NCBI RefSeq assembly: GCF_024609765.1
Contig: NZ_JANFDG010000008.1
Location: 101,102 to 165,101, forward strand
Direction of reading: 5' to 3'
Length of the DNA: 64,000 nt
Source: Shinella pollutisoli
GTDB taxonomy: Bacteria; Pseudomonadota; Alphaproteobacteria; Rhizobiales; Rhizobiaceae
Shown here: piece by piece, positions 30,929 to 37,881 of the stretch
Layout of the letters: the number at the start of each line of letters is the position of its first letter
Position numbering within the stretch: the stretch's first letter is position 1
Position numbers and translations under genes: made by a program
Notes under the pieces: model-generated
Database searches by the model: none
What the model was told of the DNA's origin: nothing
The model's input: the letters and a program-made list of their open reading frames with translations, nothing else

Positions 30929-31068
30929 TCCCCCTTCTCCCCAGCGGGGAGAAGGTGCCGGCAGGCGGATGAGGGGGAGGCCGGAGGCAGGAACAGTCAA
31001 GGGTTTTCCTTTGCGTTCCCCCATCCGACCCTTCGGGCCACCTTCTCCCCGCTGGGGAGAAGGGGACA
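30929..31068. repeat. RIME-type palindromic repeat (composite) between priA and xerC
   Basis: Two facing units. At 30929-30978 a CCCCTTCTCCCC-AGC-GGGGAGAAGG core is followed by TGCCGGCAGGCGGATGAGGGG; at 31017-31066 CCATCCGACCC leads to CCACCTTCTCCCC-GCT-GGGGAGAAGG. It occupies most of the 307-bp divergent priA-xerC region, so the promoters for both genes must lie beside or within it. Confidence 0.82.
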
Positions 31069-31122
31069 AGGGGCGACGCCGCACTTCACATGCGATTGCG
31101 CAGTGCAAACCGGGAATGGATC

Positions 31123-32058
31123 ATGGACGATCTTCTTGTCATCGCCGATCCGGCGCTGATGGCGGAACGGCAGGGCTGGCTCGCGGCACTCGCCGGCGAG
31201 CGGCGGCTCTCGGCCCACACGCTCGACGCCTACGAGCGCGACACGCGCCAGTTCCTCACCTTCCTGACGGGACATCTGGCGTCGCCCGCCCGGCTCAAGG
31301 ACATCGGCGCGCTCAGGCCGGCGGACCTGCGCGCCTTCCTCGCCGCCCGCCGCCGCGACGGCGCCGGTGCGCGCACCCTCGGCCGCGGCCTTGCGGGCCT
31401 GCGCTCCTTCCTGCGGCATCTCGAACGCAAGGGGCTGGCCAATGCCGCGGGCGCGGCCGCCGTGCGCTCGCCGAAACAGCCGAAATCGCTGCCGAAGCCG
31501 CTCTCCGACCGCCAGGCGATCGCCGTGGTCGACGCCGGCGAGCAGCTGGCCGAGGAAACGTGGGTGCGCGCCCGCAACGCCGCCGTACTGACGCTGCTCT
31601 ACGGCTGCGGCCTGCGCATCTCCGAAGCGCTGTCGCTGACGCCCGCCGACTTCGCGGGCGCACCGGCCTCGCTGCGCATCTCCGGCAAGGGCGGCAAGAC
31701 CCGCATCGTGCCGCTGATCGCGCCGGCCCGCGCCGGCGTCGAGGACTACGTGAAACTCTGCCCCTTCGCGCTCGCCGACGACGGCCCGCTCTTCCGCGGC
31801 GCGCGCGGCGGACCCTTGCTGCCGGCCATCGTCCAGCGCGAGATGCAGAAGCTGCGCGGCGCGCTCGGCCTGCCGGACAGCGCCACGCCGCATGCGCTGC
31901 GCCATTCCTTCGCCACCCACCTGCTCGCCGGCGGCGGGGACCTGCGCACCATCCAGGAGCTGCTCGGCCACGCGAGCCTGTCCACCACCCAGGTCTATAC
32001 CGGCGTCGATTCCGCGAGGCTCCTCGAAATCTACGACCGGGCGCATCCGCGCGCCTGA
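31123..32058 (+). CDS. xerC: Tyrosine recombinase XerC
   Basis: Site-specific recombinase resolving chromosome dimers at dif together with XerD. 311 residues. An N-terminal SAM-like core-binding domain (ERRLSAHTLDAYERDTRQFL) precedes the catalytic domain with R165 (CGLRISEAL), H257/R260 (HALRHSFATH), H283 (LGHASLSTTQ) and the nucleophile Y292 (VYT). No phage or integron genes adjoin it, and the priA-xerC neighbourhood is typical of rhizobial chromosomes, so this is the housekeeping enzyme. ATG 31123 is chosen because GGAATGG precedes it; ATG 31090 lies at the edge of the repeat. Confidence 0.94.
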   Translation: MDDLLVIADPALMAERQGWLAALAGERRLSAHTLDAYERDTRQFLTFLTGHLASPARLKDIGALRPADLRAFLAARRRDGAGARTLGRGLAGLRSFLRHLERKGLANAAGAAAVRSPKQPKSLPKPLSDRQAIAVVDAGEQLAEETWVRARNAAVLTLLYGCGLRISEALSLTPADFAGAPASLRISGKGGKTRIVPLIAPARAGVEDYVKLCPFALADDGPLFRGARGGPLLPAIVQREMQKLRGALGLPDSATPHALRHSFATHLLAGGGDLRTIQELLGHASLSTTQVYTGVDSARLLEIYDRAHPRA

Positions 32059-32129
32059 TCCGGTGAAACGTTAAGCAATTGTGAAGCCGTCGCCGCTAGG
32101 GTCGCGGCCGGATCATCAGGAGTTCGATC

Positions 32130-33224
32130 ATGCCCGGCCCCCGAAGCCTTCCTCCCGCCGCCCGGTTGGTCGACAGACTGGCCGACGCGACGCTCTGGCT
32201 GACGGCCGCGCTCCATCTGCTCGCCGCCCTCTCCCTGCTCGCCGTGCTCGCCACCCTTTCGCCCGCCCGGGCCGAGCCTCCCGCCTGCAGCGGCCGGAAC
32301 ATCCTCGAACGGCTCGAACGGGACGATCCAGCCGCCTTCGCGACGCTGCGCGCCGAAGCGGACGCCGTGCCGAACGGCAAGGGCATCTTCTGGAGGATCG
32401 AGAAGCCGGGCACCGCCCCGTCCTGGCTGCTCGGCACCATGCACGTGACCGACCCCCGCGTGCTCGCCATGCCGGAGCCCGCCCGCGCGGCCTTCGCGGC
32501 GGCCGAAACCGTCATCGTCGAATCGGACGAGATCGCCGACGAGAAAAAGGCGGCGGCGGCGATCCTCGCACGCCCCGACCTCACCATGTTCACCGACGGC
32601 CGCACGATCACCGATCTCGTCGACGCGGAGGATGCCGAAACGCTCACGGAGGGCCTGAAGCGGCGCGGCCTGTCGCTTGCCGCCGTCGGCCGGATGAAGC
32701 CGTGGATGATCGCGAGCTTCGTGGCGCTGCCGCCCTGCGAGATCGCCCGCAAGACCGCCGGCGCCGCCTTCCTCGACCAGAAGCTGGCGAAGGACGCGAT
32801 CGCGCAAGGCAAGGCGCTGAAGGGCCTGGAAACGCTGGTCGAGCAGATTTCCGCCCTCGATTCGCTGCCGCTCGGGCCGCAGGTTCAGGGCCTCGTCCAG
32901 ACGCTCGCGCTCGGCGACGGGCTGGAGGACGTCATCGAGACGATGAGCCGTCTCTATCTTTCCGGCGACACCGGCATGATCATGCCGATGATGCGCGCCG
33001 CGGCTCCCGAGGAGGGCGACGACGCCGCGGCCTATGCCGAATTCGAGCAGCGCATCATCATCGACCGCAACCACACCATGGCCGAGCGCGCCGCCCCCCT
33101 CCTTGCCGCCGGCAACGTCTTCATGGCGGTCGGCGCCCTGCATCTTTCCGGCGAGGAAGGCCTCGTCTCGCTGCTGGCGCGGCAGGGCTTCACGGTGACG
33201 CCCGAGACCGTGAAGCCGCAATGA
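32130..33224 (+). CDS. TraB/GumN family protein, exported or membrane-anchored
   Basis: 364-residue protein with a hydrophobic N-terminal segment (about residues 24-45, TAALHLLAALSLLAVLATLSPARA) acting as a signal peptide or anchor. The mature part follows the TraB/GumN (Tiki-like metalloprotease superfamily) layout: SWLLGTMHVTDPRVLAM near the start and a second NVFMAVGALHLSGEEGLVSLL near the end, which together supply the conserved GxxH elements. Some members of the superfamily are proteases; activity here is unproven. GGAG lies 6-7 bases before the ATG. It lies about 70 bases after xerC in the same direction. Confidence 0.85.
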   Translation: MPGPRSLPPAARLVDRLADATLWLTAALHLLAALSLLAVLATLSPARAEPPACSGRNILERLERDDPAAFATLRAEADAVPNGKGIFWRIEKPGTAPSWLLGTMHVTDPRVLAMPEPARAAFAAAETVIVESDEIADEKKAAAAILARPDLTMFTDGRTITDLVDAEDAETLTEGLKRRGLSLAAVGRMKPWMIASFVALPPCEIARKTAGAAFLDQKLAKDAIAQGKALKGLETLVEQISALDSLPLGPQVQGLVQTLALGDGLEDVIETMSRLYLSGDTGMIMPMMRAAAPEEGDDAAAYAEFEQRIIIDRNHTMAERAAPLLAAGNVFMAVGALHLSGEEGLVSLLARQGFTVTPETVKPQ

Positions 33225-33258
33225 TCCGATGCCGCCGGCGCGTCAGATGTGCGCCGCA

Positions 33259-33278
33259 ATATAAAGATATCTTTATAT
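33259..33278. promoter_or_regulatory. 20-bp perfect palindrome, ArsR/SahR-type operator candidate
   Basis: ATATAAAGATATCTTTATAT is perfectly self-complementary, strikingly AT-rich for this DNA, and ends 3 bases before a TTGACG -35-like hexamer (33282) upstream of metE. From memory it resembles operators of ArsR-family regulators of the methionine/SAH cycle (SahR type). A dimeric repressor bound here would block RNA polymerase. Confidence 0.6.
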
Positions 33279-33281
33279 GCC

Positions 33282-33310
33282 TTGACGAATCCCTCCCGCT
33301 ACGCGATGCT
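33282..33310 (+). promoter_or_regulatory. Candidate metE promoter
   Basis: TTGACG (33282-33287), a 17-base spacer and GATGCT (33305-33310). The -10 is poor, but the position fits a transcript beginning just before the cobalamin riboswitch. Confidence 0.4.
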
Positions 33311-33315
33311 TTCGC

Positions 33316-33500
33316 CATCGTGGTTCTCCGGACTCCCGTCCGGAGCTAAGAGGGAATCCGGCACGGCGCATCCGCGTCCATTCCGGAGCTGCCCCCGCAA
33401 CTGTAGGCGGATAGCCGTCGTCCACCATGTCACTGAGGAAGACGCCTCGGGAAGACGGGCGGCGGCCATGACCCGCAAGCCAGGAGACCTGCCGCGATAG
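33316..33500 (+). ncRNA. Cobalamin riboswitch (AdoCbl, B12 element) upstream of metE
   Basis: Contains the ordered consensus blocks GGTTCTCCGG, AAGAGGGAATCCGG, GGAGCTGCCCCCGCAACTGT, a CACTGAGGAAG...TCGGGAAG arm and the B12 box AAGCCAGGAGACCTGCC ending near 33493. A GC-rich segment after the box (ACGTCCACGGGCGGGGTGTC) may form the distal hairpin that docks with the core. Cobalamin binding is expected to repress metE, whose product is needed only when the B12-dependent synthase MetH cannot work. A small CCTT/AAGG pairing over the metE ribosome-binding site (about 33597-33610) suggests translational control. Confidence 0.95.
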
Positions 33501-33612
33501 ATAACGTCCACGGGCGGGGTGTCCCGGTGTGCCGCTTTTGCGACCGGCCGCCGTATGCGCCGTCCCGCCAATGCGTCCGCCATGCCTTGCCCACAACCTT
33601 CGGGGTAAGGAA

Positions 33613-35943
33613 ATGACCATCCAGACTGCAAATCTCGGCTTTCCGAGGATCGGCCGGCATCGCGAGCTGAAATTCGCGCTCGAGGCCTATTGGTCGGGCA
33701 AGGCCGACCGGGCGTCGCTGCTCGACGCGGCGAAAAGGCTGCGGGCCGAAAACTGGCGGCTGCAGCGGGAAAAGGGGATCGACGTCATCCCCTCCAACGA
33801 CTTCTCCCTCTACGACCAGGTGCTCGACACCGCGGTCATGGTCGGCGCCGTGCCCGCCGCCTACGGCTGGACGGGCGGCCCGGTCGACCTCGACACCTAT
33901 TTCGCCATGGCGCGCGGCGCGACCGGCGCCGGGGCCGCCTGCGGCCATGCCCATCACGGCGGCGGCCACGGCGTGCCGGCGCTGGAGATGACGAAGTGGT
34001 TCGACACGAACTACCATTATCTCGTGCCGGAGCTCTCCGCCGACCTCACCTTCGCGCTGACGGAGAACCGGCCGCTCGAGGCCTTCCTGGAGGCAAGGGC
34101 GCTCGGCATCCACACCCGGCCGGTCCTGCTCGGCCCCGTCACCTTCCTGAAGCTCGGCAAGACGCGCGACGGCTCGGACCCGCTCGCCCTGCTCGACCGC
34201 CTGCTGCCGGTCTATGCCCGGATCCTGCGCGAGCTGTCCGAGGCCGGGGCGGACTGGGTGCAGGTCGACGAGCCGGCGCTCGTCCTCGATCTCTCCGGGG
34301 CGGAACGCGATGCGCTGAGGCGCGCCTATGCCGGCCTCGCGCAGGCGGCGCCCGGCCTGCGCCTCCTGGTCGCCACCTATTTCGGGCGGCTCGGCGACAA
34401 TCTCGATACCGCGCTCTCCCTGCCCGTCGCGGGCCTGCACGTCGACCTCGTGCGCGCACCGGACGAGCTCGACGCCGTCGTCGCCAAGGCGCCCGACGGG
34501 CTGCTGCTCTCGCTCGGCGTCATCGACGGCCGCAACGTCTGGCGCGCCGATCTCGCCGCGCTGGCGCGGCGGCTCGCGCCCGCCATCGCCCGCCGCGGGG
34601 CGGGGAAGCTGCAGATCGCCCCGTCCTGCTCGCTGCTGCACGTGCCGATCGACACGGCGCTCGAAACCGCGCTCGACGACGAGCTGCGCTCCTGGCTCGC
34701 CTTCGCGACGCAGAAGCTGGAGGAGATCGCCCTGCTCGGCCGCCATGCCGGGGGCGACGGGGACGGGCTGGCGGCGGCGGACGGCGCCGTCGGGGCACGG
34801 CTCACCTCGGTGCGCGTCCACGACCCGCTCGTGCAGGGCCGTCTCGCGGCACTGGACGGCGCGGCGCAGAGGCGGCACGCGCCCTTCGCCGAGCGCCAGG
34901 CGATCCAGCACCGCCGTTTCGGCCTGCCGCTCTTCCCGACCACCACCATCGGCTCCTTCCCGCAGACGGCCGACGTCCGCAAGGCGCGCGCCATGCACCA
35001 GAGGGGCGAGCTGAGCTATGCCGACTACAAGGCGTTCCTCGAGCGCGAGACGGCCGCCACGGTGCGCTGGCAGGAGGCGATCGGCCTCGACGTGCTGGTG
35101 CACGGCGAGTTCGAGCGCAACGACATGGTGCAGTATTTCGGCGAGCAGCTCTCGGGCTTCGCCTTCACGAAGCACGCCTGGGTGCAGAGCTACGGCTCGC
35201 GCTGCGTGCGCCCGCCGGTCATCTACGGCGACGTCTCGCGGCCGAACCCGATGACTCTCGAATGGTGGGCCTACGCGCAGTCCCTGACGGAGAAGCCGGT
35301 GAAGGGCATGCTGACGGGGCCGGTGACGATCCTCAACTGGTCCTTCGTGCGCGACGACCTGCCGCGCGAGACCGCGTGCCGGCAGATCGCGCTCGCCATC
35401 CGCGACGAGGTCCTCGACCTGGAGAAGGCGGGCGCGGCGATGATCCAGATCGACGAGGCGGCGCTTCGCGAGGGCCTGCCGCTCCGCCGCGCGGACTGGC
35501 GCCGCTATCTCGACTGGGCGGTGGAGTGCTTCCGCATATGCGCGGGCGGCGTCGACGACGCGACGCAGATCCACACGCACATGTGCTACTCCGAGTTCAA
35601 CGACATCATCGAGGCGATCGCCGCGATGGACGCCGACGTCATCTCCATCGAGACCTCGCGCTCGAAGATGGAGCTGCTCGACGCCTTCACGGGCCACGGC
35701 TATCCGAACGAGATCGGCCCCGGGGTCTACGACATCCATTCGCCGCGCATCCCGGAGGCCGGCGAGATGCACGCCCTCGTCCGGCTGGCGCGCGAGCGCC
35801 TGGAGGACGGCCAGCTCTGGGTGAACCCCGACTGCGGCCTCAAGACCCGCAGGTGGGAGGAGGTGAAGCCGGCGCTCGTCAACATGGTCGAGGCGGCCCG
35901 GCGGCTGCGCGGCGACGCGCTGGCCGGCACGGTGACGGCATGA
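33613..35943 (+). CDS. metE: Cobalamin-independent methionine synthase MetE
   Basis: Transfers the methyl group of methyl-tetrahydropteroyl-triglutamate to homocysteine without B12. 776 residues with both barrel domains: N-terminal LGFPRIGRHRELKFALEAYW and C-terminal LPLFPTTTIGSFPQT. All zinc ligands are present at H656 and C658 (THMCYSE), E680 (ISIETSRS) and C741 (NPDCGLKTR), with the same spacing as in E. coli MetE. Start ATG 33613 follows GGGGTAAGGAA. It is regulated by the preceding riboswitch and probably by the upstream palindrome. Its stop overlaps the start of the hotdog gene (ATGA). Confidence 0.98.
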   Translation: MTIQTANLGFPRIGRHRELKFALEAYWSGKADRASLLDAAKRLRAENWRLQREKGIDVIPSNDFSLYDQVLDTAVMVGAVPAAYGWTGGPVDLDTYFAMARGATGAGAACGHAHHGGGHGVPALEMTKWFDTNYHYLVPELSADLTFALTENRPLEAFLEARALGIHTRPVLLGPVTFLKLGKTRDGSDPLALLDRLLPVYARILRELSEAGADWVQVDEPALVLDLSGAERDALRRAYAGLAQAAPGLRLLVATYFGRLGDNLDTALSLPVAGLHVDLVRAPDELDAVVAKAPDGLLLSLGVIDGRNVWRADLAALARRLAPAIARRGAGKLQIAPSCSLLHVPIDTALETALDDELRSWLAFATQKLEEIALLGRHAGGDGDGLAAADGAVGARLTSVRVHDPLVQGRLAALDGAAQRRHAPFAERQAIQHRRFGLPLFPTTTIGSFPQTADVRKARAMHQRGELSYADYKAFLERETAATVRWQEAIGLDVLVHGEFERNDMVQYFGEQLSGFAFTKHAWVQSYGSRCVRPPVIYGDVSRPNPMTLEWWAYAQSLTEKPVKGMLTGPVTILNWSFVRDDLPRETACRQIALAIRDEVLDLEKAGAAMIQIDEAALREGLPLRRADWRRYLDWAVECFRICAGGVDDATQIHTHMCYSEFNDIIEAIAAMDADVISIETSRSKMELLDAFTGHGYPNEIGPGVYDIHSPRIPEAGEMHALVRLARERLEDGQLWVNPDCGLKTRRWEEVKPALVNMVEAARRLRGDALAGTVTA

Positions 35944-36416
35944 AGCGGGAACAGGCATCGGAAGGGGAGCCGGCCGGCGGGCCGGCCCCCACCACGCTGA
36001 TCGACATCGTCTTTCCGGGCGACACCAACCATCACGGCACGCTGTTCGGCGGCGCCGGCCTCGCCTACATGGACCGGGCGGCCTTCATCGCCGCCACGCG
36101 CCACGGCCGGGTGCCGTTCGTCACGGCGTCCTGCGAGCGCGTCGAGTTCCGCAAGCCGGCGCAGGTCGGGCAGATCGTCACCTTCGCCTCCACGCCCGTC
36201 TGGGCCGGACGGCGGTCGCTGACGGTGGAGGTCGAGATGGCCGCCGAGCAGGTCGACGGCGCGGAGCGGGTGCTGTGCACGCGGGGCATCTTCCACATGG
36301 TCGCCGTCGGCGCGGAAGGGCTCGCGCCCGACTGGAGCCTGCCGGCGCTGCCCGCGTCGCACGATCCGCTGCCGCCGGACGAGGTGCGGATGACCGACAT
36401 CGTCTTCGCCGACTAG
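35940..36416 (+). CDS. Acyl-CoA thioesterase, first hotdog domain of an interrupted double-hotdog protein
   Basis: 158-residue open frame encoding one complete hotdog (4HBT) domain: TTLIDIVFPGDTNHHGTLFGGAGLAYMDRAAFIAA, then VTASCERVEFRKPAQVGQIV and CTRGIFHMVAVG. It then begins a second copy, RMTDIVFAD, and ends at TAG 36414-36416. The same frame continues past this stop into a second hotdog domain (36417-36761), so the gene looks like a 273-residue double-hotdog thioesterase split by one nonsense codon. The first domain alone could still fold and dimerise. It overlaps metE by ATGA and is presumably under the same riboswitch. Substrate unknown. Confidence 0.82.
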   Translation: MKREQASEGEPAGGPAPTTLIDIVFPGDTNHHGTLFGGAGLAYMDRAAFIAATRHGRVPFVTASCERVEFRKPAQVGQIVTFASTPVWAGRRSLTVEVEMAAEQVDGAERVLCTRGIFHMVAVGAEGLAPDWSLPALPASHDPLPPDEVRMTDIVFAD

Positions 36417-36761
36417 GCCAACAGCTCCGGCCGGATGTTCGGCGGAGAGGCGCTCGCCTTCATGACCAAGGCCGCCTTCGTCGCCGCCTCCCGCCGCTCG
36501 CGGCGCCTGTGCGTGCTCGCCTCGTCCGAGCGCATCGACTTCCGCCATCCCGTCGCGCTCGGCTCGATCGTCGAGGTGGTCGCCCGGGTGGCGGACGTCG
36601 GCCGCTCGTCCATGCGCATCGCGGTCGAGCTCTGGTCGGAGGAACTGCTGAGCGGCAGGCGCCGGCGCACGGCGCAGGGTGTCTTCGTCATGGTCGCCGT
36701 CGGCGCCGATCATCGCCCGGTGCCGGTTGTCCCCAGGGATATCGTGGGCAAGCCGTCATAG
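36417..36761 (+). pseudogene. Second hotdog domain, cut off by an in-frame TAG
   Basis: Continuation of the preceding gene in the same frame: ANSSGRMFGGEALAFMTKAAFVAAS, then VLASSERIDFRHPVALGSIV and AQGVFVMVAVGADHRPVP. It aligns end to end with the first hotdog domain, including the FGG...AFM/AYM helix and the SERI/CERV strand. The stop codon falls where relatives usually have an acidic or glutamine residue, so CAG to TAG is a simple explanation. An internal ATG (36435) would restart too late to include the first strand. It may be a recent nonsense mutation, a base-call error or suppressed termination. Confidence 0.75.
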
Positions 36762-36764
36762 CTG

Positions 36765-36794
36765 TTGACGCAATTTTTACCTCGTCTACTATAT
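36765..36794 (+). promoter_or_regulatory. Candidate nrdHIEF promoter
   Basis: TTGACG (36765-36770), a 16-base spacer and TACTAT (36787-36792) inside an AT-rich patch directly before the second riboswitch. This places the transcript start just ahead of the aptamer. Confidence 0.5.
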
Positions 36795-36799
36795 CTTGT

Positions 36800-36995
36800 G
36801 TTCGAGGTTCTTCCGATTCGCAAGCGTCGGAAGCTAAGACGGGAATCCGGGGCGGCCATGACGGCCGCGACAATCCGGAGCTGCCCCCGCAACTGTAAGC
36901 GGCGAGCATTCGTCCGTTGCACCACTGAGGCGCCAATGCCTTGGGAAGGTGGACGCATGCGCCGACCCGCAAGCCAGGAGACCTGCCTCGCACGT
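36800..36995 (+). ncRNA. Cobalamin riboswitch (AdoCbl, B12 element) upstream of nrdHIEF
   Basis: Consensus blocks in order: GAGGTTCTTCCG, AAGACGGGAATCCGGG, CGGAGCTGCCCCCGCAACTGTAAGCGG, CACTGAGGC...TTGGGAAGG and the B12 box AAGCCAGGAGACCTGCC ending near 36990. The region just after the box shares 22 consecutive bases with the metE riboswitch (both begin AACGTCCACGGGCGGG). Cobalamin should repress the B12-independent class Ib reductase, since B12-dependent class II reductase can do the job when the vitamin is present. About 255 bases separate the aptamer from nrdH, so the expression platform is long or works through a leader ORF or hairpin. Confidence 0.95.
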
Positions 36996-37101
36996 CAACG
37001 TCCACGGGCGGGGTGTCCGGCAGGCGAGCGACGGAGTGCGGAATGACGCCGCCCCGCCGTTTCCCCGAATGTCCCGCATGAACTGCTTCGGGGTGAAGTC
37101 C

Positions 37102-37137
37102 ATGTCGATCCTGTTTCCAGCCCATCCGCGCGAGTAG
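37102..37137 (+). other. Possible 11-codon leader ORF or metE-start relic in the nrd leader
   Basis: Reads MSILFPAHPRE and stops at TAG. It is preceded by CTTCGGGGTGAAG, almost the same as the CTTCGGGGTAAGG in front of metE. Codons 1-4 (ATG TCG ATC CTG) resemble metE's ATG ACC ATC CAG. It could be a translated leader peptide through which the riboswitch acts, or a remnant of a copied metE leader. An in-frame ATG also occurs at 37078. Confidence 0.4.
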
Positions 37138-37147
37138 GCGGCGATAC

Positions 37148-37166
37148 CGGCCGCCTTGCGCGGCCG
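37148..37166 (+). promoter_or_regulatory. Leader hairpin before nrdH
   Basis: Stem CGGCCGC (37148-37154) / GCGGCCG (37160-37166), loop of 5, followed by CCCTTCACATCCTTCCC. It lies between the riboswitch and nrdH and could be part of an attenuator; no clean T-tract. Confidence 0.4.
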
Positions 37167-37249
37167 CCCTTCACATCCTTCCCGTCAACGGCCATCGGCG
37201 GATGGCCGGACGATCCTTCATGCCCTCCTGCCGCAATACGAGGAAAGCC

Positions 37250-37471
37250 ATGTCCATCACCGTCTACTCCAAGCCCGCCTGCGTCCAGTGCACCGCGACC
37301 ACCCGCGCGCTCGACCGCCAGGGCATCGACTATACCGTCGTCGACGTCTCCGAGGACGCCGACGCCTTCGCGCTCGTCCGGGACCTCGGCTACCGCCAGG
37401 TCCCGGTGGTCGTCGCCGGCGAGCGGCACTGGGCCGGCTTCCGCCCCGACATGATCAGCGCGCTCGCCTGA
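37250..37471 (+). CDS. nrdH: Glutaredoxin-like NrdH redoxin
   Basis: 73-residue thioredoxin-reductase-dependent electron donor for class Ib ribonucleotide reductase. Active site CVQC at residues 11-14 after [10 protein letters not shown]; the NrdH C-terminal signature is conserved as [12 protein letters not shown]. Start ATG 37250 has GAGGAAA upstream; the longer ORF start at 37202 is unsupported. First gene of nrdHIEF. Confidence 0.97.
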   Translation: MSITVYSKPACVQCTATTRALDRQGIDYTVVDVSEDADAFALVRDLGYRQVPVVVAGERHWAGFRPDMISALA

Positions 37472-37482
37472 GAGCCGGGGCG

Positions 37483-37881
37483 ATGGGCGGGCTCGTCTAT
37501 TTCTCCAGCCGGTCGGAAAACACCCGCCGCTTCGTGGAGAGGCTCGGGATCGGCGCACTGCGGCTGCCGGTCGACGCGAGCGAGGAGCCGCCCGCGGTCG
37601 GGGAACCCTTCGTGCTGGTCTCGCCCACCTATGGCGGGGGCGGACCGAAGGGCGCGGTGCCGAAGCCGGTCGTCCGCTTCCTCAACGATGCCCGCAACCG
37701 CAGCCTGATCCGCGGCGTGATCGCGGCGGGCAACACCAATTTCGGCACCGGATACGCCATCGCCGGAGACATCATCTCGGCGAAGTGCGCGGTGCCCTTC
37801 CTCTACCGTTTCGAGCTGCTCGGCACGGACGAGGACGTCGACAACGTCAGACAGGGACTGGGAAGATTTTGGACACGATGA
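37483..37881 (+). CDS. nrdI: Flavodoxin-like NrdI, class Ib RNR assembly protein
   Basis: 132-residue flavodoxin-like protein that supplies superoxide/oxidant for building the Mn(III)2-tyrosyl radical in NrdF. The phosphate loop is [16 protein letters not shown], with [21 protein letters not shown] and [16 protein letters not shown] in the FMN-binding loops. ATG 37483 is preceded by GGGG. It overlaps nrdE by ATGA, so the two are coupled. Presence of NrdI suggests a manganese cofactor is used in vivo. Confidence 0.97.
   Translation: MGGLVYFSSRSENTRRFVERLGIGALRLPVDASEEPPAVGEPFVLVSPTYGGGGPKGAVPKPVVRFLNDARNRSLIRGVIAAGNTNFGTGYAIAGDIISAKCAVPFLYRFELLGTDEDVDNVRQGLGRFWTR

Noticed and set aside
31123..32058. 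The tyrosine recombinase as a phage or integron integrase
   Set aside because: Length, motifs and the priA neighbourhood fit housekeeping XerC; no attachment repeats or phage genes adjoin it.
36435..36761. An independent single-hotdog gene starting at ATG 36435
   Set aside because: Starting there would drop the first beta strand, which is present in the same frame just before the TAG, and no Shine-Dalgarno sequence precedes it.
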